From positions 1-64,000 of the forward strand of contig NC_018199.1 in the NCBI RefSeq assembly GCF_000219625.1: a stretch of DNA of 64,000 nucleotides, written 5' to 3'. The first letter of the stretch is position 1. The number at the start of each line of letters is the position of its first letter. Made by a program: the position numbers and the translations under genes. A model generated the notes under the pieces. It was not told the origin of the DNA, made no database searches, and saw only the letters and a program-made list of their open reading frames with translations. The DNA comes from Zymoseptoria tritici IPO323. Lineage: Eukaryota > Ascomycota > Dothideomycetes > Mycosphaerellales > Mycosphaerellaceae. Of the stretch, positions 9,426-23,190 are shown in pieces.

Positions 9426-10780
9426 GCTGTCTTGAGTTGTCTCGCCAGCACGATAGTAGTCAATCCGCCATTCGGCCGGCCCCTACGCGACAGTTCTGTC
9501 CGACCTCGAACATTTCCTCGACACGCTAGCATGCACTCTCAAGCGCAGAGGTTGCACCAGTAACGCAGTGGACGTTTGGGACGACGTAAAAGTCGATGTC
9601 GGATGCGTCCTCGGTTGAAATTGGACGCATAAGCTCGAGCGTCATCTATCCTAACATGCCTATGTGGCAGGAGAGCATTTGTTGCCATAGCATATCTTCG
9701 CGGGTAAAGTCGGGTGCTCCGCCAGAAAGCTCAGAACCTTTTCCTCGCGGGGCAGATGCTGATAAGGCCCATAAGGCGAAGAATCATCAGTTCCTTGCAT
9801 GATGGCATCTTCTTCAGGTGCAGGGTTGGAAAGATCGGCCATGGCGGGAAGGACGACCGACTACGATGTCCAACTAGTGGGCCATGAACTAATGCCAAAA
9901 AACCGGCGGCGGCGGATCCAATTCGGTCACGCAGCAAGAGAAGAGTGTCTTAAGAGATGCTTCCATGACCGGCGCCTGCACTATCGCGCCTCAGCCAGGC
10001 GAGTCACTCGCTATCTCCTTTGCAGACCCTTTACTCCGGATCGAATGTTCGAGGCTTCACAAAGGGCTGCTTACATACACCGCAATCCGCTCCTGCACTC
10101 GTATGCCCTGGTCCTTCCAAGATTCCGAAGCGCCTGAAGAGGAGGTAGGTTACTCGGATAGATTGATGGCATCGATTCATGCTCCCAAGTTTGCTCCGAG
10201 CCACAGCATAGCCCGTCGAAGCCGTCATCAAGCAACAAGCCAGCGACGCAACAGCAACTTGCGGTCAGAAATGGCTTCCACGTTGCTGCTACACGCCACA
10301 CGCCGCTTGAGCAGCTGCCGCTGGGGGCCACCGCCGGGGCGGAAATTCGGCCTCTTCAACAAAGCCGCTAACGCTGCTCCTAGGCGTGTCTTCGCTATAC
10401 CGTCCCTATCTGGTAAGTATTAGACACAACCGTTAATCCCACTCCCGCAGCCGTCCTTGCACAGGACCCCCTTTTTAATTAACTCGCAGTCTGGAAACCG
10501 GTCTGGCGGCGGCAAGACGTGCGCAGCACGTACGGCGGAGAAGGTTAGGTGGCGGGCTAGCGGCGGTGGTGAAGAAGGTGGCGGTCCTGTCGACAATAAT
10601 AGTGGGGAGGAAGGGATAAGAAGATCGTCGTGTGCGTGCTATTATTGTCTACAAGGAGGACCGTGGTGTCCTTGAGGCTTCGCGATTTCATTGGGCTGGT
10701 CTACCCGAAGTCGGCAAGGTGGAGTAGTGCAACTTATATTCCAACCGCAGATTGCTGACGATCTCTGGCTGCATTAGCTT
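9426..10780. other. No recognised gene
   Basis: Many short overlapping ORFs on both strands. The only one with a protein-like beginning is on the minus strand at 9660-9842 (MADLSNPAPEED start, 60 codons), too short to assign. I see no transposon motif, RNA gene or repeat. Confidence 0.4.
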
Positions 10781-10783
10781 AAC

Positions 10784-11215
10784 ATGGTCAAGCATCTGGC
10801 GACCTTTCTGTCTTCGACAATTCCATCCCCTTCCATCTCCTCGCCTTGCTACGGCCCCTCCGGCAGGGCCTCCTCCACAATCCTCTTGGCCCACTCAAAG
10901 GCCTCCGACGCCCGTGCAGAAGGCGGAAGGCACGTCCATCTCCTTTTCTTGACCGCCGCTCTGCGCGCGCATTGTGATTCCGCGACAGCGCCTGCCTTTG
11001 CTCCTCTTCGAGTCTCGTCGTCGTTGAACGTCGTTATGAGCGAGCATCATCACCGTCATCACAATCGTCCTCTTCGAGAAAAAGCATGTCTTCCTCCTAA
11101 TGAAGCTCCCTATACATCGGCTCCATCCCTCTACCAGATCTATGCCGCGCTCGGCCACCCGGTACCCTCCGCTGGCTTTTCCTATCCAAGCCTCCCATCG
11201 GACACAGCACTGTAG
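10784..11215 (+). repeat. Duplicated segment, copy 1 (partner at 25.7-26.0 kb)
   Basis: The DNA from about 10905 to 11160 is collinear with 25756-26035. Shared blocks include GCGGAAGGCACG, CATTGTG-TTCCGC, AGCGCCTGC--TTGCTCCTCT, GTCTTCCTCCT and GCGCTCGGCC, separated by diverged spacers. In the plus frame both copies read HC-S-A-APA-APLR, so the duplicated unit may once have been coding. No family recognised and both copies are decayed. Confidence 0.45.
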
Positions 11216-14200
11216 GCTGGGTAGCGGACAAGTAAGGCGGCGTAGAGTTGGAGTGTGCGAGTCCATAGTTCAATGCGGCGAATTCACGGGTTGTAGTGGA
11301 GGATGAGGGAGGTGTGGACGGAGTCGCGAAGGGAAACGATTCAGTGGCTTCGCGATGATTTCCACCGCAACCTCCATTATTCTGCGCGCCGGCCAGTGAG
11401 AACCGGACTCCTGATGGGCGATTTCGGAGAGGGGTTCCAAAGCGACGGAGTCGTGATTAGCGGCGGCGAGGTGGCACAAGGAGAGAGAGTGGAAGATGAA
11501 GAAGATGCATGCCATAATCACTATGCAGGAGGTGCAAGAGGGTAAGCCTCGTCGTCGAGGAGGAGGCGGAGGTAGCGGTCCTGGGATGTGTTGCGTCGTA
11601 GCTGGAGGGGTATCCTTTTGGTGTTGCCTCGTGGCCGAGGAAAGGTGTTTCTGGGGAGTGGCGTCCTGAGGAGACTGATCTCGAGCAAATGGAGATGTCT
11701 TGGGTGAAGTCTTGGTTGTCGAGGGTTTGACGACTTTGATGGGTATATCCTTCAACTGAGGCTTCCTCGACTGCCGGATCGCGGCATACACCATGTTCGA
11801 CCACCCTTCCTCCTCTGCTCTCTTCTTGTTCTCGTCCTGTTCTTCGGTCCTCTACTTCCCATCTCCCGACTCATCGCTACTATCGGCACTGCCTCGGTCA
11901 TCATCTTTCCGACAAAACAAGCAAGCGAACGATGTGAGACCTCCAGCTATTGAATATCAACCAGGAACACAGTCGGTACACCCCCTTGAAGAAGTGCTCC
12001 GAGCATAGAGGTCCATGTAACGATGTATCCATCATTTTCTTTCTCGATTCGGATGATGGACACCATGCGGTAAGGAGGTTAGGTTGCTGTTGTTCTTGCC
12101 GAGGTTGATACTGATCGTGATTCCGATCGCTCTTCGCAGGATTTGGACGTTGCCGATAGAGGTAAAACTATTGGCGGACATGGCGTGGGCAAAGAGTTTA
12201 GACAAGGAAGCTGGCCGCGGCAGTCTTGAGGCGATGCTTCTCGGGACGGTCTCGGTGTTCGAAGCGGTCGGCTTTCCGAGACGGTCGTGTTGCATGTGTT
12301 GGTGGTGGAATTGCAGTTCTCGTAGCTCATTCCACCGGTGTTGGTAATCGGAAGATCGTCTGCGCTGCGATTGTTGGCGAGTGAGATAAAGGCTGTAACG
12401 GTAATAGCGATAACTCGGTATAGGTTTGTGGCTGAGACCGGTTCTGGGCCTTGATGTACTATGCCGTCGCCGGAACCGCTGCTGGCTCTTCAATCGCTTT
12501 TGCTTCGGCAAGTGTCTTCCGCGTCGAGGACGCAGATGCCATGTAGAGCTCGAAAAGGGCCTCAAGGATCCCAATAGAAGCGCTGTCACGTAGAGATGTC
12601 GTACCTGTGATTAGAGATGTGCAGGAGGTTGATTGGTGCTCGAATCGTCGAAGATGAACCGGCGCCGCCTTTTTCATCACCTTTACCATCCATGACCAAC
12701 CATCAGCGATTCTTCCGCGCTACCCTCGATTTGACAGTCCTCGCTCACGCTCCTCGTGCTCTATCCAGTCGTCTAGCAATTATTGCATTGTTTGTTAGCA
12801 GCGAGCATAAGGGTGTCAACTGCCTTCTTGCCGTCAATCCGTCTCCCCTGACCTTGTGCAGAAGGCCGATGGGACCCACAACAACATCGAGTTCAAGGGG
12901 AGGTTCAAGAAGCAGCGCGAATCTTCGCGTAAGCTTGCGGTTGACGCGATCAAGGCTAAGAGGGGTAGGCTCCCGGTCGTGATTACAGCGTAGGAGAGTG
13001 TGCTAGAGGGGAGATGAGGCGCAATAGCTTGGGCGTAAGTGAATCGAAGGCTCTAACAGCTCCGAAGGCGGCAAAAAAAAAGCAAGCAGAATGCTCCGAC
13101 AAGCGACGTGCTGTCCCAGAGTGAGGCGCATGCGCTCTCTCACGAGACTGCACAAGAGAAAGACCAGAACTCGGCGTGACTTGTAGCTGTGCGGCGGACG
13201 GCCAGAATCGTTTGGCGCCGGTGGGATCTTGACAGGCATCGTCGCTCTATGTTGCTGCACGCAGCTGGGATAAGTTCGCCGTTAGCGTACGGCGGAATTT
13301 CGTAGATTGAGGAGCGCAATAGACTGTTCGCGGACTGCACTCGACATTGTGAAGCAGGATATCGGACAATTTGAAGTACAATCCTCGATTGTAGCTATTT
13401 CCTAACAGTTCAACAACAATGGTAGATCATCATCCAGAGTACGTAGGACGTATGTCCTACTTCACTTCGCCTATCCAGTGCTTAGCTTTGGAGATTGCTG
13501 TCTCCATTTCCGCAAACACACCCTCTTGGTCCCGCTTAACATTTTGGGAGTTCCGGGCCGTACTCTATCCGAGTCTCCCTACGTCTTTAGATGCGGCATG
13601 ATTGACGCAGATTGTAGTTTTACAAGTTTCACTTCTAGTAAGAGGAGGTATCCGCTTGCTAGTTTGTGACCCTCGCTGCCCGGCACATGCTCGTCCTCTA
13701 AGGTTCGGCTGGAGGCAATTTGGTCCTGCAAAGACTATACCTTACGAGAGACGGAGGCTCGAGCTAAGAAGGTGTCGATGCACTTCCGTATGTTTCTAGT
13801 GTTGTTGACGTATAATTCAATCGACTTCGTCCGCTCTAACAGCCCGTTGAAGTTCTGTTGATAGGCATAGATCGCTTTCCGGAGAAGCTTCTGCTCTTCC
13901 GATGCGCCTGGCTCCGATAGTAGCTTGCGGATGGCGTGCTATGTGTCCTTGCTAACATCTCCGAGTATCGACGACCGTCTTATCCCGCTTTTCAATGTCC
14001 TGTCCCCCTTCTCCCTCCTCGTCGATCACTTAACAGTCGGAAGCAAGTCCTTAGCTAGGACTGGCGGCGGCGAAATCTCATCTGGCCCGGATTACTAGCT
14101 ATGGAACTCGGATGCAAAAGACGGTCTTGCTGCTAGAGGTAGTGGGTGTAGGTATTATGTTGGATTCCGTTGCTTTCGCTCGCTTGTTCTTACGCTGGTC

Positions 14201-17200
14201 GTCGCGCCGACTAAGGAGGAGGCTCGGCGGCGGCCTTGCACTTGCGGGTCGCGGGTATCGATAAGGTAGACTCTACGGAAGTGCTATCGTCGTCGTCGGC
14301 AATGAGCCTCGCGGTGGCGGAACGGGTGGTTCGCTGGCTTGGAGGCATTTGTCAATGATGGTCGGAGTGAAAAGCTGTAGGGACGCAAGAGGAATGGCGC
14401 GAGTAAGCACGTTGCATCTAGTATCGCTGAAAGCAACATCGATGTAGTGTAAGAGTCCTTGAATCTCGAACATGACCTAGTCGTGCTAGGTCTCTATCTT
14501 CTACATTGCATCGGCATGTCACCACTGATCGAAAAGCTTGCCTTAACCTCAATTGTCAACAACCCGGAAGAGTAGGATCAGAGGCGGACCGATGCCACGA
14601 GTGTGAGTAACTTTTGACCACATTCTGAAACATGCTGCGAGTATCTCCTCCCATCCATAGTCATGGTTTCCCTGTTTGGATCCTTGTTCAACACGTCGGC
14701 GTCGCCTCTTGTGTTTTGTACCCGTCGAGCTCTGAGCTCTGAGCTCTTAGTGCAGGTGTACATCACTCCCGATGCCTTGAAGTGAAGGGCGAGTTTGGCG
14801 TTGAATTCGTCCTCGGATGGGAGATCTGGGTGCTCTAAGCGGGGTCTGGCGGGAACTCGGTGCCCTGACGCTGGAGTTCGTAAGTGCCTGTAGTGAGGTC
14901 GGACTGGGTGGATATGCCAGAGGCCGCTACACAGGACATCGTGGTCATCGAGAGCAAGCCTCGCGCTGCTTCGGGTGGTGCGTTTGTAGGTAGAGGGTGG
15001 ATTGCGGCGGGAAATGTAACGAAGCTGGCAGTCGCTGTTGATCAAGGTGGCGACGCGGTCGTTTGTCGTGTAAATGGGCTGGTTGGGAGGAAGTAAAGGA
15101 CTGCGGTATCCGCGAGCAGGGTGTGAGGTCCGAGCCTGATATCAAAATCTGCGTTAGTCAAGTCGTGTCCATCATGTAGATGAACTGCCAAGTCTGGATG
15201 GTGTCCAATGCGCCTCACATGGTGGCCACTCTTCTCCGCGTCAACACATTGACCACGTTTCTCGCCATGCTCGACCTTGTCATATTTGTGACTCTCCTCC
15301 CACGCGTCCACTGCCTTGTGCAATGAAGTTCGCAGCCTGACCACGTTTATCCTGTATCCATTGCTGCGAGCCAGCCGCTGACACTGTCGTCCTCATGAAC
15401 TGCCAAGATCATTCCGACAAAGACCTTGACCTTGTTCCCTCTTCAGAACAACAGCCTTCTGCCTTGTGCTGTGATATCAATGGTTGTATGTCCCCCATTC
15501 TCTCATCTTCTGGCGTCGCCGCCGTGTCGGTCTGTTCTCTGACGGTGGAGTGTAGCTTGCGTTCGCATGGCTGCTGTTGACTAGCATGTCCGATGAGAGA
15601 CTGCCGCCGTCGCTTTGGACTTCGTTGTTCTGAGGCCGACTCCATTACCAGACGCGGCGGAAGGTGGTGCGGTTGGACGAGAGTCCTGTCGTCGGCCGAG
15701 GACTCACGATGAGAGAAGGCTGTCGTCCATGACGGGTTTTTGTCTAAGGATATCGAAAGAGGAGGAGAGAGAATTATGCCTCAGGTGGTGGTGATCATAG
15801 GCGTCATGGCGAGGTCCTTGCCTGGAAGTGGTTTCCATTGCTCGCGGAGCCCGGTCCGAGTCCGCAATGCGAAAGCAGGAACGGGAGCTTCCATTCTCCT
15901 GGATTCCTGGATTCGAAAGCCGGGAGCTCAAGACGAGATTCCAAACATACATGCATCGCCCATAGAGCACGTACCTGCTTGGCTCTACAAACCACATCAT
16001 CGCCACGACGGCATCATCACATCACCACCTTGTCACCATTCCCATTTATCTCGTCATGTTCGTCACTGCCATCATTCGAACGCACAAGCCCACGCTTCCT
16101 ACCATGCTGCTGTTCGGACAGCAATACACCTCCTTGCCTACTTTGGCTCGTGGGCACTTGTCCCGGGAGGTTGTTGTTTGGTGAATTCCGGCCGTCGCCT
16201 ACCAGACAGTTCTTTTTGAGCTGGAAGACGTCCTTCATGGGAGCTTGACGGTCAGGTGGACTGAAGAGTGTGCTCTGAAGATGGTCGCTGAGGAACTCAT
16301 TCTTTGATAGAGAGACGGACATGGTGGATTATGTGATGGACATCCGCCGACCTCGACACTCGCCAAATCACCAAGTCACCGTCACCCGGCGTGCACATCT
16401 CTGGAGTTGTTCCATCACACGTACTGCCTCCATAATTTGATCATACTCAGGTTTGTGGTACATATTGACACGACGTGACATCGAGGCGACGAGAGGTCCA
16501 AGAAAAGGTGGGCAGAAAGTGAGTGTTAGTAAAGGATTGGTAACTGGACGGATGCGGCGGCAGCTACCAGAATCTAGTCGTTTTTTTTGCCTAGATTCTA
16601 GCAGCTTGCCTTAGGCACGAATCACCCCTATATCCACGTCCATCCACACCCTCGACCTTACTCGTAACCATACTTCGAAGCACTTCAACACTCCTCGACT
16701 ACCACATAATCACTGCAGCATGGTACCTCGCAGCATTGCACCACTTCAACAGCACGGCACAACTTTCATTGCACGGCACGAGTCTTGCAGCAGGCATACC
16801 CCAATTTCCGCGCCAGGGTATAGCCCGATCTGCACATCTTTGCTCGCCCTCCTCACCATCGCACCTCCGCAGTCCTGTCAACCTCCGCGTACTTCCGCTC
16901 TACCTCCGCGCATTCGATCGACCTCTGCAGCATCGCCTATTGGTCGCCACCATCGCTCGCAATCGTCGACGTCGAGGATCCCTGCTCTTCCCACACCTCG
17001 CCTTTCGCCTCGCCGTCTGCGCAGATACCATCCTTGACGTGACGTTGTCACCCGACGTCGCAAGCCCATCTACATGGCTCAAAAGAAAAAGGTGCGAGGA
17101 ACACGACGAGAGCGGTCATTGCAGCTGAACGGACACACAGTGGAGTGGAGGGATTAAACACTGAGCTCCACAACGCCTCGCCGCCAGAGCCAGCAGGATC

Positions 17201-17503
17201 GTTGTACTCGCCCGAGCCACGACCGCTCCGCTCTCGCAAACGGTTTTACCGACTCGCCCACCCACCAGCCCCGTCAATCAAGACCGCCGAGAAGACAGGA
17301 TGACGTTGACAGGCGCGCCGCGCGGCAACTGAAGCTGGTGTGTAGTTCTAGTTCCCGTTCCGGTTCCTACCTTGAGAATTCACGCCTCCGCCCGCGACCA
17401 CGCCCATTCTTCCATCACCTCCCTGGACATCCACAGCAAGGCTGGATCCGCCTCGACGAGATCAAAGCCATGGAAACAAAGACCGGGCTGCTAATTTGAC
17501 AAA
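11216..17503. other. Gene-poor stretch with short fragmented frames
   Basis: No intact gene recognised over 6 kb. Minus-strand frames at 14578-15045 and 15042-15344 overlap and look partly protein-like but lie in different frames, suggesting a frameshifted relic. A 10-A run lies near 13073. No repeat family, RNA gene or transposon motif is recognised. Confidence 0.4.
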
Positions 17504-17935
17504 GTGAAACGCCAATGCATCCGCCAAAACCTGGAGCTCGCCAAAATCAACTCGACGCAATCATTTGGGAACGAGCTGCAGGGCGCGATGCAGCAGGCGT
17601 TCAAAGGACTTGGCCACGCTCTGTGCGGAATCCTTGCGCGCACTGGGCAGGTCCTAATGAGAGTGGTGGAATCGGCCATGGCATCCAAGAACATCCACAA
17701 GATCGAAGCGCAAGGCCGCAGAAGTGCTCGAGGTGGGACATCTACAGAAGGAGAAGGAGACGGAGAAGATGAATGCTCTACGCAAGACAACGATGAACTT
17801 CAAGGATATTCGCAGATTGAAGCACAAGGCTGCAGAAGTGTTCGAGGAGGAGATCGAGAAGCGCCGTCGAGGAGAAGGCCACAAAGCGCTATCGTGGAGA
17901 ACGCCAATGAGGAGGACGAGGAAGTCGACGTAAGC
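17504..17935 (+). pseudogene. Coiled-coil-like coding relic with internal duplication and frameshift
   Basis: The first half reads as a helical segment in one frame (RQNLELAKINSTQSFGNEL). From about 17700 a second frame reads as a Lys/Glu-rich coiled coil in which a segment is duplicated: KRKAAEVLEVG then, about 38 codons on, KHKAAEVFEEE. The DNA shows the duplication directly as AAGGC-GCAGAAGTG-TCGAGG repeated at about 17712 and 17826. A frameshift between the halves is the simplest reading. No family assigned. Confidence 0.35.
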
Positions 17936-20900
17936 TGGGGGCTACCACGACACTGAACCACAAGCATCCGTCAAGACCAACCTTCGACACCGTCAGATCG
18001 CCATCATCCCGCGATAGTCGCTCAAGACTGGCGTGCCTGAGGCATCATCCGGACTAAGGTCCGATGCTTGGCTTTCCCGTCGGTGAACCTTTGCTTTTGA
18101 AAGTAACTCCCGACCGAGCGCGGGCACCCGGCAAGTGACTGGCCATCCGAAAGAACTCTGAACGCGGCGTCCAGGTCGTCATTGTTTCCCCAGGACTGGA
18201 GAATGTCATGCGAGCCGGTCTCAATCACCACATCATCTCCGTCTTCGGCACGGGAAAGAGCACATTGCTGAACTGCCAGCCGGCTTGACCCTCCGTCTGG
18301 CCTGATGAGCGAGCTGGAGCGAGATTTGACCACGAAGGGAATAGGAATGTCAGGATGACACGGGAATGGCCAATGGCCGACAGCTGTCTTCGCTCAATCC
18401 TGCGTACCCTACCCTGGCCGCTCACGAATCGAATTGTCTTTCACCAAGCCTCCGCAACTGGGCTACAGCTACGATGACCACGCGTCGACAAATTAGATCA
18501 CAGAACCTGCGTAAAACAACGACAACTTCATCAACGAAACCATCATCAACCTCGACCAAGTCCGCGCTGAGAAGAAGAAGTCTGTCCCTACCTCATCACC
18601 CACTCGACACCCTGTGTCGATCAATCCACCACCACAGTTGCTTTCAATGAAGCCTTCACCGCCGCGCCCAAAATTCCTCTCGCTGCCGGCTTGCACAACT
18701 CATCTTACCTTGGTGTGTCGACGCTGCCGATCCAGTCGCTGCGCACATTGTGCGTCTTCGACACCACGTCCGATACGAACCCTCAGCTGGCGCACCGCAA
18801 CACTTCCACGACTGGCAGACGAAGATCGATCAAGTGGACGCCGGAGGTTAGAGAAGCTAGCACAGCGGCATTAAAGAGTCTAAACAAGCAGACTGGAGGT
18901 TCGGACCTTTTTGTGTTGAAGTATCGGTAGCTAGCAATAGCTGGCGAGTGCTAACGGGAATAGAGGTCCGGTCTCTCTCTTACAAATCGTCATTAGTTCT
19001 AGTCCCTCGACCAATCACTTGATCAAAAGTCGTCATGGACGCCTTCACAATCCCCGGAGGAAGATGCGTGTCAAGGTCCACAGAGCCAGGACTGAGATGT
19101 ACAAGGCAACTGGCCACGAAACCGGACATACCACATCTTCTCGGCAGCCTCGTGTTCGTACAGCAGCAGACGATGGACCCAGATCTCGGTACCAGCGCGT
19201 ACCTGATATTCATTGGAGGCGCAGGCTGCGCGGATCACCACCTACGACAAGTTGATCCAGCATGGTCGGCGATCCGGTACGTCTTGCCATTGCGTCATGT
19301 GGATGTTCTTCTGTGAGGCTGGCCGCTGGCTTCAGCTAACTTGACCCGCGCAGCACGATCCCATGGAGCATCCCGTCTTCCTTTTGCGACCCTTTGAGAC
19401 CGCACCCGCCGTACCTCTAGTCTCGAGGGAAATCGAAGTACATGTTACAAGGTTTCAATCAGGTGAAATCATGCGCAACTCAATCCCGGTTCACAACAAA
19501 CCACACCCGAATCTCGTCATAGCGCACAGTTTCTCAAGACCGGCTGCACCTCCGCAGTCTGCACATCTACTTTTGCGCCCACGACTATGACAACAATCCC
19601 GCCGTGCAAGACAAAACACCTGGCAGAGATCGACCTCCTTCTCCGATCACCGTCGCCAAGAACCGTTCGAGCCTACTCAAACTTCAACCTCTCCAAGATT
19701 CCAAACCCTCGACGGCCTGGCGCCTCCGGACACCACCTTGACCCGAACCACGCCTATGCTTGAACCATCCCCGATTGCACCTCCGTGCAAGCGTGCTTTT
19801 GAGAAGCTTTGTCGCCTTACTATCCGGAACTACCCTTTAAAACCCCAAGCTCTGCTGCCAACGTGCCCAACGCCATCAACTGGCCGCCCTTCGATACCCT
19901 CGCCACGGCCGGAAGCTCTCCCGCCGACGTGCCCAACGCCATTAACATTGCCCTTCGGAAGAGATACCGCGAGAGCACAGCTCCTTGTCCTCCGTACGAC
20001 ACACGATCGACTACCGCCCTGCCTATTCGCCTCTGTTTTCCACCGAGACGGCGCTTCCCCTCCTAGCAAATTACGACAAGTTACCCATCTCCGGAGAAGC
20101 ACTTCTTTCTCCCTCTCTAGACTCGTTGTCCCTTGCCTCGGGAAGTGTAGCTAGACTACAGCCAGTCGCGCTTTCTAGGCTTGAGGGGGGTTAAGATACA
20201 GGTACTGCTTTCAAACTTTGGGAGTCTCCAAGCCAGCCGCCGACCACCGACCACCGCCACCGACACCAGCTAGTCTACTACTCCGACTACTACCACCACC
20301 ACTTTCCTCAACTGGAGCCGGGAACCCTACGACCGACGGTCTCCTACCCGTCCTCGGACATCATCATCATCAGCGTGCTTATCGCTATACTGTATCCGCA
20401 ACGCTTCTCCTCAGGACGTAAGTTTTGCGCGTTGGGAGGACTGGTTTCGGTTTTTCCCCTTTTGCATCCTTTGTGGTCTGACCAGCCATTGTGATCCGTG
20501 TGTGGATCTTGGGAGAAGCGGGAGTGGTGAGTTTCTGAGAAGCGGGAGGGAATTGGTAGAGAGGACGAGAGCAAGAAACACTCTTTCGCCGTCATTGAGA
20601 GGAGACCAAATGAGCTCTTTCCAACACATCCTCAACCATTACTTCGCGGGTGCCAACACCACGTTTTTCGGCAGCCGGATAGACAGCAAACCGGAGATAC
20701 TATACACCGCAGACATGCAGGCAAACCGAGACCGACAGCTTAACAGACAGCAATTGAAGGATTGGCTCCCACTCAAGAACCCTAACACCGGGCATCAATC
20801 TTCCAAAGGACCATCAATCGGCACTCCCCAGCACGCATCAACGCACTCATCTCGTCGGCCGGAACGTGTCGCTCTGCACCAGCCAATCACACAGCACGAT

Positions 20901-22318
20901 TCAGTGAATTTCAGAGTCTTGATCCAGATCGACAATTCGAGCACACTGGCAGTCACTTCCACCGAATCATTTGATCGACACCACACTGGCCTGCGAACCA
21001 CGAACCACATATTCTTCCACTTCTTCAGTAGCATGGCTCGCACAACACCGGCCAATTGGCACGGCTGAGAGACACAGTGTCGCCGCGGAAGCCGGCTTGA
21101 ATGCAGAGGGAGCCGATGGCGTCGAGATATCCGCGTGCGAATGGAGGGAGAAAGTGGTAGTTCGATCGAGAAGAGCCGAGAGACGGGATCGAAGGTGGGG
21201 AGCTGCAGGCGGATTGACCGAGCATACACGCTGGAAAGAAGCGTTGTGGCTGGTGTTTGATGGTGCAGCGTGACGAGCAGGTCATGGAGGCAATGCAGGC
21301 CAAGGGATCCGAGGGAAGGCTGGCGGCGTCCGTTTAGACGGAAGGCGAAGTTAAGTAGGGTTTTATAGTTAATCTTTGTAGCTAGTAATCTAGCCGCCGT
21401 AGATTAAGATTTAGTTACTAACATACCCCGTTACGCAATTTTATATTCTTTAACATATCGAGCCTCGGAGTCTTCGGAGCACAGAATGGGATGCTGCGTT
21501 CCAGACCTGGGGAAGATTCTCCGCCCGACTGACCGACCCCACATGGTGCGGATCCAATGATCCCTCACTTGAGCCTTGGCAATGCTGTTACAATTGCCTC
21601 CTCTCCTCACAAGCATTAGTCCCCAATGCGCTAAAGAGTCACGAGTTGGCTCACTTCGTGATCACTACGCCCCGTGAACGCAGCACATGCGCAGCACATG
21701 CGTGCGGGCGTCCGATGACTTATTGCGTCATCGCCGTCGTTGTCGTGGTATATCCCTTTGCTTCAGTCGCACAGGGAACACATAATTAACATTAACATCT
21801 TCCACCTTCCTTAGCAACGAGGGAGGGGGTGAGAGCGTTATCCCTTCGGCAAGCTCCCGCATGTTGTTTATAATGTTTTCCGAAGCTGACTTTTCACCAG
21901 CTCCTCACGAATATTAACATTAACTTCTCGAACATCGTACACCACTCGTTCCGCACTCGCAAACATGCCTAGTCGGGCGCTTAGCCACCACTCGCAGAAC
22001 ACTCCTTCGACACTCTCCCCAACAACCATTCTTCAACAACAACGCTCGATGGGTACTAAGGTACGGTACCGTTCCGGCCGTCGCAACACGCCTTTCAAGA
22101 CTTGCGACGAGCGGTACCGTAAGGAGAACGGCGTTAAGAGCGTAATAGAAGCGCGGAGCCTGAGACTAATTAACAGTGTGGAGACGACGATGCCTTCCCA
22201 ACGTAGCGAGCACTACTCGCACGCTCGGCGTCCGTCACTCCTTCCGCAAGCCAATAGATTTCGCCTAAGCTCTTTACTAAGGCTCGATTCTACCGCCGAA
22301 CCCGCAAACCCATCCTTA
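17936..22318. other. Gene-poor stretch with decayed frames
   Basis: Short ORFs only. A frame near 18640-18930 includes FNEAF--APKIP, which recalls H-type lectin repeats but is too short to call. At about 19809-20200 two adjacent frames show the word NVPNAIN / DVPNAIN twice, a small protein-level repeat. The segment 21340-21430 is locally AT-rich with few CA/TG, like region 1. Confidence 0.4.
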
Positions 22319-22534
22319 CCGCGCATCGATCACTCTTCTCCGTCGTAAACGCCCTCTCAGCTCTAGTCGGCTATCGCCCACAACCCAGGACCGATCACTC
22401 ATCGAAGAGCGCTTACTATCACCCTCATCATTACGCACATTACTCTCATTAACGCTAAGCGGCTCCAGCACGACAGGCACCGCGCATCTATTACTCTTCT
22501 CCGCCGTCAACGCCCTCTTAGCTCTAGTCGGCTC
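22319..22534. repeat. Direct repeat, about 53 bp, spaced 161 bp
   Basis: CCGCGCATC... through ...AGCTCTAGTCGGCT is present at 22319-22372 and again at 22480-22533 with a few C/T and A/C differences. Intervening DNA is unrelated. It lies just before the Cys-rich relic; significance unknown. Confidence 0.7.
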
Positions 22535-22659
22535 GCCGCGCCACCGATCCCTCCCTTTCTCGTGCCGCCGCAACACTGCATCGACTCCATCCCGCCGCAT
22601 CATCTCTCCAACGAGCATTCCTCGGCGATCCCGAGAAGTCTAGGAGCTCGTAGCAAGTT

Positions 22660-23190
22660 ATGAAGCATAAGCGTAGGTACACTGTCCACCCAGACGGCGT
22701 ATGCTATGGACCCTGCACAAGACCAAGACCTGCACAACTATATTTTATATGCACGCAGTGCGATGTTCCTAGAAAGATGTGGTCATACGAAGAAGTTACG
22801 GTATGCTAATGGTGCAAACGCAACAATTGGGGTAAGGAGATGAAATGGTGCATTTACGGCGCATACGACACGGAGCGGACACAATTCCAGACGGGCTTAA
22901 CGGAAAAGGCGACTATATGCAATCTATGCAATTATACTAAGCAAGCAGACGTGGAAAGCGAGCGCGCGCGCGAGCGCCGCGCCGCGCGAGAAAGCAGAGT
23001 TTCTAACGAATTGCAAGCGGAGGGAGGCTTGCCAGATGTGAACACAAGCGTGGTCGCAAAAGCAGGAGGCGTGAAGAAGTCAATGTCGAAGGATACCCAA
23101 ATGTTGATAGACTCGGACTCGTGTGAAATCAGCTGGGAAGAGCACCACCTACGAGCCGAGGAGAGATCCAGACGTCCAGTACCCCGTTAA
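22660..23190 (+). pseudogene. Cysteine-rich small protein relic with one TAA
   Basis: Frame from ATG 22660 to the stop at 23188-23190, 176 codons before it, interrupted only by TAA at 22807-22809. The first 95 codons carry paired cysteines: CTQC, a C-stop-WC group, WCIYG and CNLC, a layout like small fungal zinc-binding or Cys-rich hypothetical proteins. A very Arg/Glu-rich segment follows (GCGC-alternating DNA at 22960-22990), then a Ser/Lys-rich tail. TAA for CAA (Gln) fits one C-to-T change; a very short intron around it was considered but lacks room for a branch site. No family assigned. Confidence 0.4.

Noticed and set aside
18640..18930. H-type lectin domain
   Set aside because: Only one short FNEAF--APK-like match, no repeat of it and no intact frame.
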